From Cryobacterium ruanii (GTDB lineage: Bacteria; Actinomycetota; Actinomycetes; Actinomycetales; Microbacteriaceae): a DNA stretch of 64,000 nt. Where the stretch lies: the NCBI RefSeq assembly GCF_004404055.1, contig NZ_SOHK01000014.1:1-64000 (forward strand), given 5' to 3'. Shown here piece after piece: positions 1-6,959 of the stretch. Made by a program: the position numbers and the translations under genes. The notes beneath the pieces were generated by a model that was not told the DNA's origin, made no database searches, and saw only the letters and a program-made list of their open reading frames with translations. Every line of letters starts with the position of its first letter. The first letter of the stretch is position 1.

Positions 1-1
1 A

Positions 2-97
2 GCCCTCATCGCACTCGCCCGACGCCGCTGTGATGTTCTATTCGCCATGCTGCGAGACGGCACCCTCTACGAAACTGAACACCAACTCGCCGCTTGA
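2..97 (+). mobile_element. IS110-family transposase, C-terminal fragment (cut by window edge)
   Basis: An open frame enters from the left edge and ends in TGA at 95-97. Its 31 residues (ALIALARRRCDVLFAMLRDG, then TLYETEHQLAA) resemble the C-terminus of actinobacterial IS110-family transposases, which often end in an ALIALARRRCDVLF-like stretch. These are DEDD/serine-type enzymes that move without terminal inverted repeats or obvious target duplications, so the right end of the element cannot be placed from sequence alone; it probably lies within the next 100 bases. Whether the element is intact cannot be judged because the rest is outside the window. The identification rests on recall of the family's C-terminus. 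Confidence 0.65.
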
Positions 98-312
98 CAA
101 AAACATAGGGGCACCCCCCATCAAAAACCCACCTTTTACTCCACTCGGGAGCCGCCGAGGCGGCCCTCCCGTCCGGGGTGTGACGGGCTCATCCCGCAGG
201 TAATCCGACCGATGACCGCGGAGATGCGCCAGGCGACACAGCGTCCGCGTGTCACCGTCGGTCCTCTGCCTGTTCTCTTCCAGCTCTAGTTGGCGGAGTC
301 TTCATCGCAGGC
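98..312. other. Intergenic region between IS110 tail and hpaI
   Basis: No gene is seen. A small inverted repeat (CCGCC-ga-GGCGG near 152-163) could form a short terminator hairpin, but no T-run follows. The first 40 or so bases probably belong to the right end of the IS110 element. Confidence 0.4.
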
Positions 313-1137
313 TCAGTAACTCAGCCGTGGCACGGAATCATCCGCCGGTCCTGAGCTGGGCCTGATGAAGGTGGCAGCGAGTTTCTCCGAGGCACGGGCG
401 AGGATGGCCACGTCGGCGCCAACGAGCACGAAGTGGGCGCCCGCCGCCAGGTAACGCGCGGCGGTCCCGGGTGCGAAGGCATTGACGCCAACGGGTTTGC
501 CGAGCGTCGCGACGGTGCGAATGCACTGCTCGACCGAGGCCACGACATCGGGGTGGTCCTGCTGGCCGAGCAGGCCCATCGATGCGGCGAGGTCGGACGG
601 ACCGATGAACAGGCCGTCGATGCCGTCGACGCCGGCGATCTCGGCGACGTTGGCCACGGCATCCGTCGTCTCGATCTGCGCGAACAGTGAGATCGTGTCA
701 TCGGCGCGGGCCAAATAGTCGTCGATACGGTTCCACCGGGAGGCCCGGGCCAAGGCGCTGCCGACGCCGCGAACGCCTAGAGGCGGGTAGCGCACCGCCG
801 CCACCATGTCGCGAGCCTGCTCGGCGGTATCGACCATGGGGATGAGCAAATTCTGCACGCCGAGGTCGAGGAGCTGCTTCACGATGATGCGATCTCCGAT
901 CGGAGCGCGCACTAACGGCACGATCGGGTAGCCGTGCACGGCCTGCAGCTGGCTGAGCGTCGACTCGAGGCCATTCGGGCTGTGTTCCGTGTCGATCAGC
1001 AGCCAGTCCAGACCGCTGCCGGCGCAGATTTCCGCCACCAGCGCACTGCCGGAGCACACCCACATTCCGATCTGCGCACGCGTGGTCCCGGCGAGAACGG
1101 CGCGGAAGGTTGGCTCTGCTGCTACTCGAATCGGCAT
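313..1137 (-). CDS. hpaI: HpaI: 4-hydroxy-2-oxoheptane-1,7-dioate (HpcH/HpaI) aldolase
   Basis: This class II pyruvate aldolase catalyses the last step of the homoprotocatechuate meta-cleavage pathway, splitting 4-hydroxy-2-oxoheptanedioate into pyruvate and succinic semialdehyde. The 274-residue product has the family landmarks in order: LLIDTEHSPNG (base His), VPLVRAP (Arg), QIETTDAVAN (metal Glu) and FIGPSDLAASMG (metal Asp). The frame stays open upstream as far as 1773, but the family N-terminus begins at MPIRVAAEP, so ATG 1137 is chosen. That start lies inside the end of hpaH (16 nt overlap), which suggests translational coupling. It is the last gene of the hpa operon. The succinic semialdehyde product is used by the dehydrogenase at 6960-8441. 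Confidence 0.93.
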   Translation of the reverse strand: MPIRVAAEPTFRAVLAGTTRAQIGMWVCSGSALVAEICAGSGLDWLLIDTEHSPNGLESTLSQLQAVHGYPIVPLVRAPIGDRIIVKQLLDLGVQNLLIPMVDTAEQARDMVAAVRYPPLGVRGVGSALARASRWNRIDDYLARADDTISLFAQIETTDAVANVAEIAGVDGIDGLFIGPSDLAASMGLLGQQDHPDVVASVEQCIRTVATLGKPVGVNAFAPGTAARYLAAGAHFVLVGADVAILARASEKLAATFIRPSSGPADDSVPRLSY

Positions 1138-1913
1138 GTGATGGCTCCCAGCTGTCCATAGTCGGCGTGCACGGTGTCGCCCTGTTCGACCCACATCGGG
1201 CGGGTGAACGAGCCGGCCAGTATGATCTCCCCGGCTTCGAGGCGGGTTCCGTGCTGGACCAGCTTGTTCGCCAGCCAGTAGACGCCGGCAGCGGGGTGGT
1301 TCAGCACGGCCGCGGCTACCCCGGATTCTTCGATGGTCTGGTTGCGGTAGAGCAACGCCGACACCCACCGCAGGTCGATATCGCCGACCTTCACGGCAGT
1401 GCCGCCCATCACCATACCGCCCATGGCAGCGTTGTCGGAGATGGTGTCGACGATCGTGCGGCCGGCCATCTCGATGCGCGAGCTGAGGATTTCCAGCGCC
1501 GGAACCACGTAGTCCGTCGCATCGAGCACGTCGAAGAGGGTGCAGTTCGGCCCCGACAACGGCTTGCCGAGCACAAACGCGAGCTCGACCTCGATCCGCA
1601 CGTTCGAGAAGCTGTCGAAACGGATGCTTGCACCGTTCTCGTACACCTCGTCGGCAAAAATGACACCATAGTCGGGTTCGGTGATGCCGGTCGCGACCTG
1701 CATCACCTTGGAGGTCAGGCCGATTTTGCGACCGATGAGCCGCCGGCCAGCCGCGATGCCGCGCTCCTTCCACAGGCTCTGCACGGCATAGGCGTCGTCG
1801 ACGGTCATGCCGGGGTAGCGGGTGGTCAGAAGGGGGACCGTCGATCGGGTGCGGCTGGCCGCGACGAGTTCGTCGGCGATCTCTTCAATGACTGACTGGT
1901 CAAGCATGCGCAT
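1122..1913 (-). CDS. hpaH: HpaH: 2-oxohept-3-enedioate (2-oxo-hepta-4-ene-1,7-dioate) hydratase
   Basis: A 263-residue metal-dependent hydratase of the HpaH/MhpD family, which adds water to 2-oxohept-3-ene-1,7-dioate to give the HpaI substrate. Recognisable blocks are GRKIGLTSKVMQ, the metal-binding EVELAFVLGK (E-x-E), a central ALEILSSRIEM and a C-terminal GDTVHADYGQLG. Length is normal for the family (about 265). The ATG at 1913 lies 6 nt beyond the stop of hpaD, and the 3' end overlaps hpaI by 16 nt, so it is an internal operon gene. Related 2-oxopent-4-enoate hydratases are the main alternative, but the hpaI/hpaD neighbours settle the specificity. Confidence 0.93.
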   Translation of the reverse strand: MRMLDQSVIEEIADELVAASRTRSTVPLLTTRYPGMTVDDAYAVQSLWKERGIAAGRRLIGRKIGLTSKVMQVATGITEPDYGVIFADEVYENGASIRFDSFSNVRIEVELAFVLGKPLSGPNCTLFDVLDATDYVVPALEILSSRIEMAGRTIVDTISDNAAMGGMVMGGTAVKVGDIDLRWVSALLYRNQTIEESGVAAAVLNHPAAGVYWLANKLVQHGTRLEAGEIILAGSFTRPMWVEQGDTVHADYGQLGAITCRFE

Positions 1914-1919
1914 TGTCTC

Positions 1920-2993
1920 CTAGAGGGTGGTACCGAGTTTGAAGCCGGCCAGTTCGTCGTCTTTGCGAGTGTAGGAGAAGCCGTCGGCGCCGACGGTGAC
2001 GGCCATTTCGCTCGATTCGGTGCGTTCGATGACCGGCTGGGGGTTGCCGTCGAGGTCGAGCACGAGCGAGGCATCCGTGTACCAGCTGGGCACGACGGGG
2101 TTGCCCCACCAGTCGCGGCGCTGGTTGTCGTGCACGTCCCAGGTGACGACGGGGTTGTCGGGGTCGCCGGTGTAGTAGTCCTGCGTGTAGATCTCGACGC
2201 GGTGGCCGTCGGGGTCGCGCAGGTACAGGTAGAACGCGTTCGAGACACCGTGGCGGCCCGGGCCGCGCTCGATCAGGTCACTCTTGCGGAGTGCGCCGAG
2301 CTTGTCGCAGATGTAAATGATGTTGTGCTTCTCGTGGGTCGAGAACGCGATGTGGTGCATGCGCGGCCCGTTGCCGCCGGTGAGGGCGGTGTCGTGCACG
2401 GTGTCCTTGCGGCGCATCCAGGCTGCGTAGGTGACGCCGTCTTCGTCTTTGATATCTTCGGTGACGCGAAAGCCCAGGTCTTCGAGATATTTACGGCCGC
2501 GCCCGACGTCGGGCGTGACCTGGTTGAAATGATCGAGGCGCACGAGCGCGCCCGGTCCCTGCAGGTCGTAGCGCCAGGCGAGGCGTTCCACGTGAGTAGT
2601 GGAGTAGAAGAACTCATATGGAAAGCCGAGCGGGTCTTCGACGCGCACGCTGTCGCCGATGCCCTTCACGAAACCGTCGGTGCGGCGCTCGGTGCGGCAG
2701 CCGAGCTCCCGGTAGTAGGCCTCGGCCAGGTCGACGTCTTCGGGGCCGCGCACCCGAAAGGCCATCGCGGCGACGGCGGCGACCGGCCCCTGTCGCAGCA
2801 CGAGGTTGTGGTGGATGAATTCCTCGAAGCTGCGCAGGTAGATCTCGGTGTCGCTCTCCTCGGTGACGACGAGGCCGAGAATATCGACGTAGAATTCGCG
2901 CGACTTGGCCAGGTCGGTCACGACGATGTCCATGTAGGCGCAGCGGAGGATGTCGGGCGGGGTATTGATGGGAGTGGCGATCGGATCGGTCAT
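1920..2993 (-). CDS. hpaD: HpaD: 3,4-dihydroxyphenylacetate 2,3-dioxygenase (extradiol, type I)
   Basis: Opens the ring of homoprotocatechuate (3,4-dihydroxyphenylacetate) to 5-carboxymethyl-2-hydroxymuconic semialdehyde. The 357-residue protein has the two-module vicinal-oxygen-chelate fold of type I extradiol dioxygenases. Metal ligands can be read directly: His155 (VRLDHFNQ), His214 (RMHHIAFSTH) and Glu267 (HRVEIYTQDYY), at the same numbering as the known Brevibacterium fuscum enzyme, which uses Fe(II). The ATG at 2993 is followed by MTDPIATPINTPPDILR, a normal N-terminus. It lies 74 nt downstream of hpaE and 6 nt upstream of hpaH. The family resemblance to the Gram-positive enzyme is strong. 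Confidence 0.96.
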   Translation of the reverse strand: MTDPIATPINTPPDILRCAYMDIVVTDLAKSREFYVDILGLVVTEESDTEIYLRSFEEFIHHNLVLRQGPVAAVAAMAFRVRGPEDVDLAEAYYRELGCRTERRTDGFVKGIGDSVRVEDPLGFPYEFFYSTTHVERLAWRYDLQGPGALVRLDHFNQVTPDVGRGRKYLEDLGFRVTEDIKDEDGVTYAAWMRRKDTVHDTALTGGNGPRMHHIAFSTHEKHNIIYICDKLGALRKSDLIERGPGRHGVSNAFYLYLRDPDGHRVEIYTQDYYTGDPDNPVVTWDVHDNQRRDWWGNPVVPSWYTDASLVLDLDGNPQPVIERTESSEMAVTVGADGFSYTRKDDELAGFKLGTTL

Positions 2994-3067
2994 GAGTTTC
3001 TCCTCGTTGAGGGTGACGCGGGGTGGGTGCGGGGGTGCTGCGGGGGCGAAGCGGATGCTGGGAACGC

Positions 3068-4582
3068 CTACTTGCCGCCGAAACGGGGCGTGTGCACGGG
3101 GGCGAGCGTGATGTGCACGGCCTGCGAGTCGGTGTAGAAGTCAATCGATCGGTAGCCGCCCTCGTGGCCGAGTCCGGAGGCCTTGACGCCGCCGAACGGG
3201 GTGCGCAGGTCGCGCACGTTGTGCGAGTTCAACCAGACCATCCCGGCATCAACCGACTGGGCGAAGTTGTGCGCGCGGGTGAGGTCGGTGGTCCAGATGT
3301 AAGCGGCCAACCCGTACTTCACACCGTTGGCCAACGCGAGTGCTTCGGCATCCGTTTCGAAGGGGGTGATGGTCACGACCGGGCCGAAGATCTCCTCCTG
3401 AAAGATGCGGGCGGTCGGGGCGACGTCGGCGAAGACCGTGGGGGAGACGTAGTTGCCCTCGGAGAGACCCTCGGGGCGGCCGCCGCCCGCGAGCAGGCGC
3501 CCCTCGGACTTGCCGATCTCGACGTAGCCCATGACCTTGGCGTAGTGCTCGGGGTGTACGAGTGCGCCCACCTCGGTCTTCGGGTCGTGCGGGTCGCCGA
3601 CGACGATGCTCTGGGCGCGGGCCGCGTAGCGGGTGCAGAAATCATCGTAGATCGACCGCTCCACCAGGATGCGGCTCGACGCGGTGCAGCGCTCGCCGTT
3701 CAGCGAGAACACGCCGAACAGGGTCGAGTCGATCGCGGCGTCCAGGTCGGCGTCGGCGAAGACCACAGCGGGTGACTTGCCGCCGAGCTCCATCGACATG
3801 CCCTTGAGATTCGCGGCGCAGTTGCGGTAGATGGTCTGGCCGGTGGTGGTTTCGCCGGTGAAGGAGATGAGCGGCACGTCTGGGTGCTTGACCAGCGCGT
3901 CGCCGGCCTCCTCGCCGATGCCGTTGACCAGGTTGAACACGCCGTCGGGCACCCCGGCGGTGCGAAAGATCTCGGCCCAGAGACTCGCCGACAGCGGTGT
4001 GAATTCGGCCGGCTTCAGTACGACGGTGCAGCCGGAGGCGAGTGCGGGGGCGAGCTTCCAGCTTTCGAGCATGAACGGGGTATTCCACGGGGTGATCAGC
4101 CCGGCGACGCCGACCGGTTTGCGGTTGACGTAATTGATCTGGCGGCCGGGCACCTTGTAGGTGTCGTCGGCCTGCGCCACGATCAGGTCGGCGAAGAATC
4201 GAAAGTTCTCGCTCGCGCGCTGGGCCTGGCCGAGCGCCTGCGTGATCGGCAGCCCGGTATCGAAGGTCTCGAGCTCGGCGAGCCGGGCATCCTGCGCCTC
4301 AACGGCGTCGGCGATGCGGTGCAGCACTCGGGCGCGAGCCCGGGGCAGCATGCGCGGCCAGGGTCCGTTGTCGAAGGCGTCCTTCGCGGCGGCGACGGCC
4401 AGGTCGATGTCGGTCTGCTGGCCGGCGGCCGCAGTAGCGTAGGTCTGATTCGACACCGGGTCGAGCACGTCGAAGGTCTCGCCGCCGACGCTGTCGACGA
4501 ACTTTCCACCGATAAAATGACGGATGCTGGTGGGCAGGTCAGCGGGGACAAAGTGCGTGGTCTGGACAGACGTCTGCGTCAT
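3068..4582 (-). CDS. hpaE: HpaE: 5-carboxymethyl-2-hydroxymuconate semialdehyde dehydrogenase
   Basis: NAD-dependent aldehyde dehydrogenase of 504 residues that oxidises the HpaD ring-cleavage product. Family motifs are PWNTPFMLESWKLAPALASG, the glycine-rich SFTGETTTG, the general-base ELGGKSP, the catalytic cysteine in GERCTASSRI, and EIFGPVVTITPF. The open frame runs on to 4822, but MTQTSVQTTHF at 4582 is the sensible N-terminus; it overlaps the gntR stop by 4 nt (ATGA), indicating coupling. The specific substrate is inferred from its place between hpaD and hpaG; the fold alone would only say aldehyde dehydrogenase. Confidence 0.93.
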   Translation of the reverse strand: MTQTSVQTTHFVPADLPTSIRHFIGGKFVDSVGGETFDVLDPVSNQTYATAAAGQQTDIDLAVAAAKDAFDNGPWPRMLPRARARVLHRIADAVEAQDARLAELETFDTGLPITQALGQAQRASENFRFFADLIVAQADDTYKVPGRQINYVNRKPVGVAGLITPWNTPFMLESWKLAPALASGCTVVLKPAEFTPLSASLWAEIFRTAGVPDGVFNLVNGIGEEAGDALVKHPDVPLISFTGETTTGQTIYRNCAANLKGMSMELGGKSPAVVFADADLDAAIDSTLFGVFSLNGERCTASSRILVERSIYDDFCTRYAARAQSIVVGDPHDPKTEVGALVHPEHYAKVMGYVEIGKSEGRLLAGGGRPEGLSEGNYVSPTVFADVAPTARIFQEEIFGPVVTITPFETDAEALALANGVKYGLAAYIWTTDLTRAHNFAQSVDAGMVWLNSHNVRDLRTPFGGVKASGLGHEGGYRSIDFYTDSQAVHITLAPVHTPRFGGK

Positions 4583-5298
4583 GGTCGGGGACTCTTTCTT
4601 GTGGACGGTTCGGATACGTCGTGGGGGTGGTGCGATTTCTGAAAGGCGAGGAAGGCATCCAGTGTGCCGGTGCGGTGCGCGCGCGCGGCCAGCTCGAGCG
4701 TGAGCGCATCCGCGCCCGCCTCGATCAGCTGCAGCAGGTTCTCGTGCTCCGCCACTGACTCGCGGGCGCGGCCGGGCACGAAGCTGAAGGTGGAGTCGCG
4801 CAGCACCTGCATGCGGTTCCAACCGCGGTGCACGAGGTCGAGGATGTGCGGGTTCGGGCAGTTCTCGAACAGGATGGAATGAAATTCAAGGTTGAGTTCG
4901 GTGAACCGGTGCGGGTTGAGGTCTTCGAGGCAGGTGATCATTGCTTGGTTGACGCTGCGGGCGCGTTCGATGTCAGCAGCGGTGATGAATGGAGCGGACA
5001 ACGCGGTTGCGACGCCCTCGACCACGCTCAGGGTCTGCATCGTGTAAAGGTATTCGGTCTCCTCGATCATGGCGACCTGGGCGCCGACGTTGCGCTCGAA
5101 GGTGACCAGGCCCTCCGCCTCGAGTCGACGGATCGCCTCACGCACCGGGACGGCGCTCACGCCCAACTCCTTGCCGATCGCGCCGAGCACCAGACGGTAG
5201 CCCGGGGTGAACGTGCTGTCGGAGATGCGCGCTTTGATCCATTGATAGGAGAGTTGGGACTTGCTGAGGTCGGTCGACGAGCCGGCTACTTCAGCCAT
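4579..5298 (-). CDS. GntR-family (FadR/FCD subfamily) transcriptional regulator of the hpa operon
   Basis: A 239-residue regulator with an N-terminal winged helix (about residues 15-75, including GKELGVSAVPVREAIRRLEAEGL) and a C-terminal FCD ligand-binding domain in which conserved residues cluster around HSILFENCPNPHILDLVHRGW and SVAEHENLLQLIEAGA. The gene is embedded in the catabolic operon: its start overlaps the end of the FAH-RraA gene by 13 nt and its end overlaps hpaE by 4 nt. The obvious inference is autoregulated, substrate-responsive control of the operon from the 6750-6959 divergent region, where a candidate operator lies (6777-6794). ATG 5298 is chosen; the frame stays open farther upstream, but those residues do not look like a GntR protein. 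Confidence 0.9.
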   Translation of the reverse strand: MAEVAGSSTDLSKSQLSYQWIKARISDSTFTPGYRLVLGAIGKELGVSAVPVREAIRRLEAEGLVTFERNVGAQVAMIEETEYLYTMQTLSVVEGVATALSAPFITAADIERARSVNQAMITCLEDLNPHRFTELNLEFHSILFENCPNPHILDLVHRGWNRMQVLRDSTFSFVPGRARESVAEHENLLQLIEAGADALTLELAARAHRTGTLDAFLAFQKSHHPHDVSEPSTRKSPRP

Positions 5299-6749
5299 TC
5301 CAGGTACCGTGCCTTCCACTTCGCGTTCAGCGGGTACAGCCCGTCGACGCCCTCGCCCGCAGCGACCATCTCGGCGATGAAGGTCTCCTCGCGCTCCTGC
5401 TCGATCGCATCGGTGACGACCTCGGCGATCAGGTGTGGCGGAATCACGACGATGCCGTCGGCGTCCCCGACGATCACGTCGCCGGGTTGCACGGCCGCGC
5501 CGCCGCACGCGATGGTGAGGTCGGTGTCCCACGGCACGTGCTTACGGCCGAGGACGGCGGGATGCGCGTTGGCGAAGTAAGTGGGCATCTCGAGGGCGGT
5601 TACGGCGGCGACGTCGCGAACGCCGCCGTCCGTCACCAGGCCGGCGGCGCCGTTGACCTGGGCGCGCAGGGCGAGGATGTCACCCACGGTGCCGGTGCCG
5701 GTCTCGCCGCGCGCCTCGATCACGAGCACATCATCGGGGCGGAGAGAATCGAAGGCGCGCTTCTGCGCGTTGTAACCGCCGCCGTGGGAGATGAAGAGGT
5801 CTTCGCGGTTGGGGATGAACCGCAGGGTACGGGCGAGGCCCACCAGGCGTGCGGTCGGTCGGGTGGACTGGAGCCCATCGATCGAGACGTTGTTGAGGCC
5901 GCGTTTGCGCAGCTGGGAGCTCAGCGTGGCGGTGCCGACCGAGTTGATTTTCGCCTTGAGTTCGTCGGTCAGAATGGTGGCGGGGGCAGTCGGCGTCGCC
6001 ACCCCGGCTGCTTCTGCGGACCCCCACGCCTCAGCCCGCTGCAGATCGTCGATCTTCGGGTCGGCGCCGTATTCGGCCATCGCGATCGTGCCCGCGACGA
6101 CCGGCGTGACCAGTCGGCCCGTGCTGGGCGCGCCCGGCGCGGTGGGGGCATCCACTTCAACCTCGACCACGTCACCGGGCCGCACGACGGAGGACCCGGC
6201 GGGCGTCCCGGTGAGAATCACGTCGCCCGGTTCGAGCGTCATCAGCTGCGAGAGATCGGCGACCAGTCGGCCGAACGGGAAGACGAGTTGCGCAGTGGTG
6301 TCGTTCTGTACGAGGTCGCCGTTGACCCAGGTGCGCACGCGCAGGGCATCCGCTTGAATGTCGGCGGCGTCGATCACGGTCGGGCCGAGCGGGGTGAAGC
6401 CGTCACCGCCCTTGGACTTCAGGTTCGAGCCCTTGTCGGCGTAGCGCAGGTCGTAGACGCCGAAGTCGTTCGCGGCGGTGATACCCGAGACGGCGGCCCA
6501 GCCCTCCTCCGGGCTCACCCGACGGATGCTACGGCCGATGATCAGGGCGATCTCGCCTTCGAAGGCGAGCAGTTCGGTACCGGCCGGGCGTTCGATCGGG
6601 GTGCCCGACGCGCTCACCGACGTGCCGGGCTTCAGAAAGTACGATGGCTGTTCCGGCACGCGGCCACGCTGAGCGATGCGGGACGGGTAGTTGAGGTGCA
6701 GGGCGATCACCTTGCCGGGGGTGCCGGTAAACGGTGTGGGGTTCTGCAT
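5286..6749 (-). CDS. HpaG-like FAH-domain isomerase/decarboxylase fused to an RraA-like domain
   Basis: First gene of the hpa operon, 487 residues in two domains. Residues about 10-235 form a fumarylacetoacetate-hydrolase (FAH/HpaG) domain with metal-binding FEGEIALIIG (E64, E66), AANDFGVYD (D95) and the signature GDVILTGTPAG (176-186). Residues about 260-480 form an RraA-like/HMG-aldolase-like domain carrying D357-X20-R378-D379, the motif that defines catalytically active members (HMG/CHA aldolases with oxaloacetate decarboxylase activity). Classical HpaG is instead two FAH domains that decarboxylate and isomerise. The inference is that the RraA-like half took over the decarboxylation. ATG 6749 has a good Shine-Dalgarno (AGAGGA on the minus strand, 6 nt upstream); an upstream ATG lacks one. 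Confidence 0.85.
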   Translation of the reverse strand: MQNPTPFTGTPGKVIALHLNYPSRIAQRGRVPEQPSYFLKPGTSVSASGTPIERPAGTELLAFEGEIALIIGRSIRRVSPEEGWAAVSGITAANDFGVYDLRYADKGSNLKSKGGDGFTPLGPTVIDAADIQADALRVRTWVNGDLVQNDTTAQLVFPFGRLVADLSQLMTLEPGDVILTGTPAGSSVVRPGDVVEVEVDAPTAPGAPSTGRLVTPVVAGTIAMAEYGADPKIDDLQRAEAWGSAEAAGVATPTAPATILTDELKAKINSVGTATLSSQLRKRGLNNVSIDGLQSTRPTARLVGLARTLRFIPNREDLFISHGGGYNAQKRAFDSLRPDDVLVIEARGETGTGTVGDILALRAQVNGAAGLVTDGGVRDVAAVTALEMPTYFANAHPAVLGRKHVPWDTDLTIACGGAAVQPGDVIVGDADGIVVIPPHLIAEVVTDAIEQEREETFIAEMVAAGEGVDGLYPLNAKWKARYLEWLK

Positions 6750-6776
6750 GTCATGTCCTCTCGCAGCGCTGCGTGT

Positions 6777-6794
6777 GTATTTGAAATAATATAC
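6777..6794 (-). promoter_or_regulatory. Candidate GntR/FCD operator in the hpaG-gabD divergent region
   Basis: On the minus strand, GTATATTATTTCAAATAC is an 18-bp imperfect palindrome (6 of 9 pairs match, ending GTAT/ATAC). It is an A/T-rich island in a G+C-rich region, about 28 nt upstream of the hpaG-type start codon. FadR-type GntR proteins usually bind short A/T-rich palindromes of this kind. The assignment to the GntR protein at 4579-5298 is inference from position. Confidence 0.45.
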
Positions 6795-6959
6795 GATCCT
6801 GCCGGCAAGGCAACCCTTGTTCGCCGCAGTATGCACGCCTGCCGTCCACCACGCCAGCAGGGGCCTCGCGATCCACAGGCGCAGCCACAGGCAGTATCGG
6901 TGGGCGCAGCTAGGCTATTACCGTCAGATCGACGGGCAGGCACAAGCATGGGAGATGCA

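Noticed and set aside
2130..3137. A 335-codon plus-strand frame opposite hpaD
   Set aside because: Antisense to a gene with all metal ligands intact; no motif of its own.
4583..4822. Upstream extension of hpaE
   Set aside because: Arg/His-rich residues with no aldehyde dehydrogenase character; ATG 4582 with ATGA overlap is the better start.
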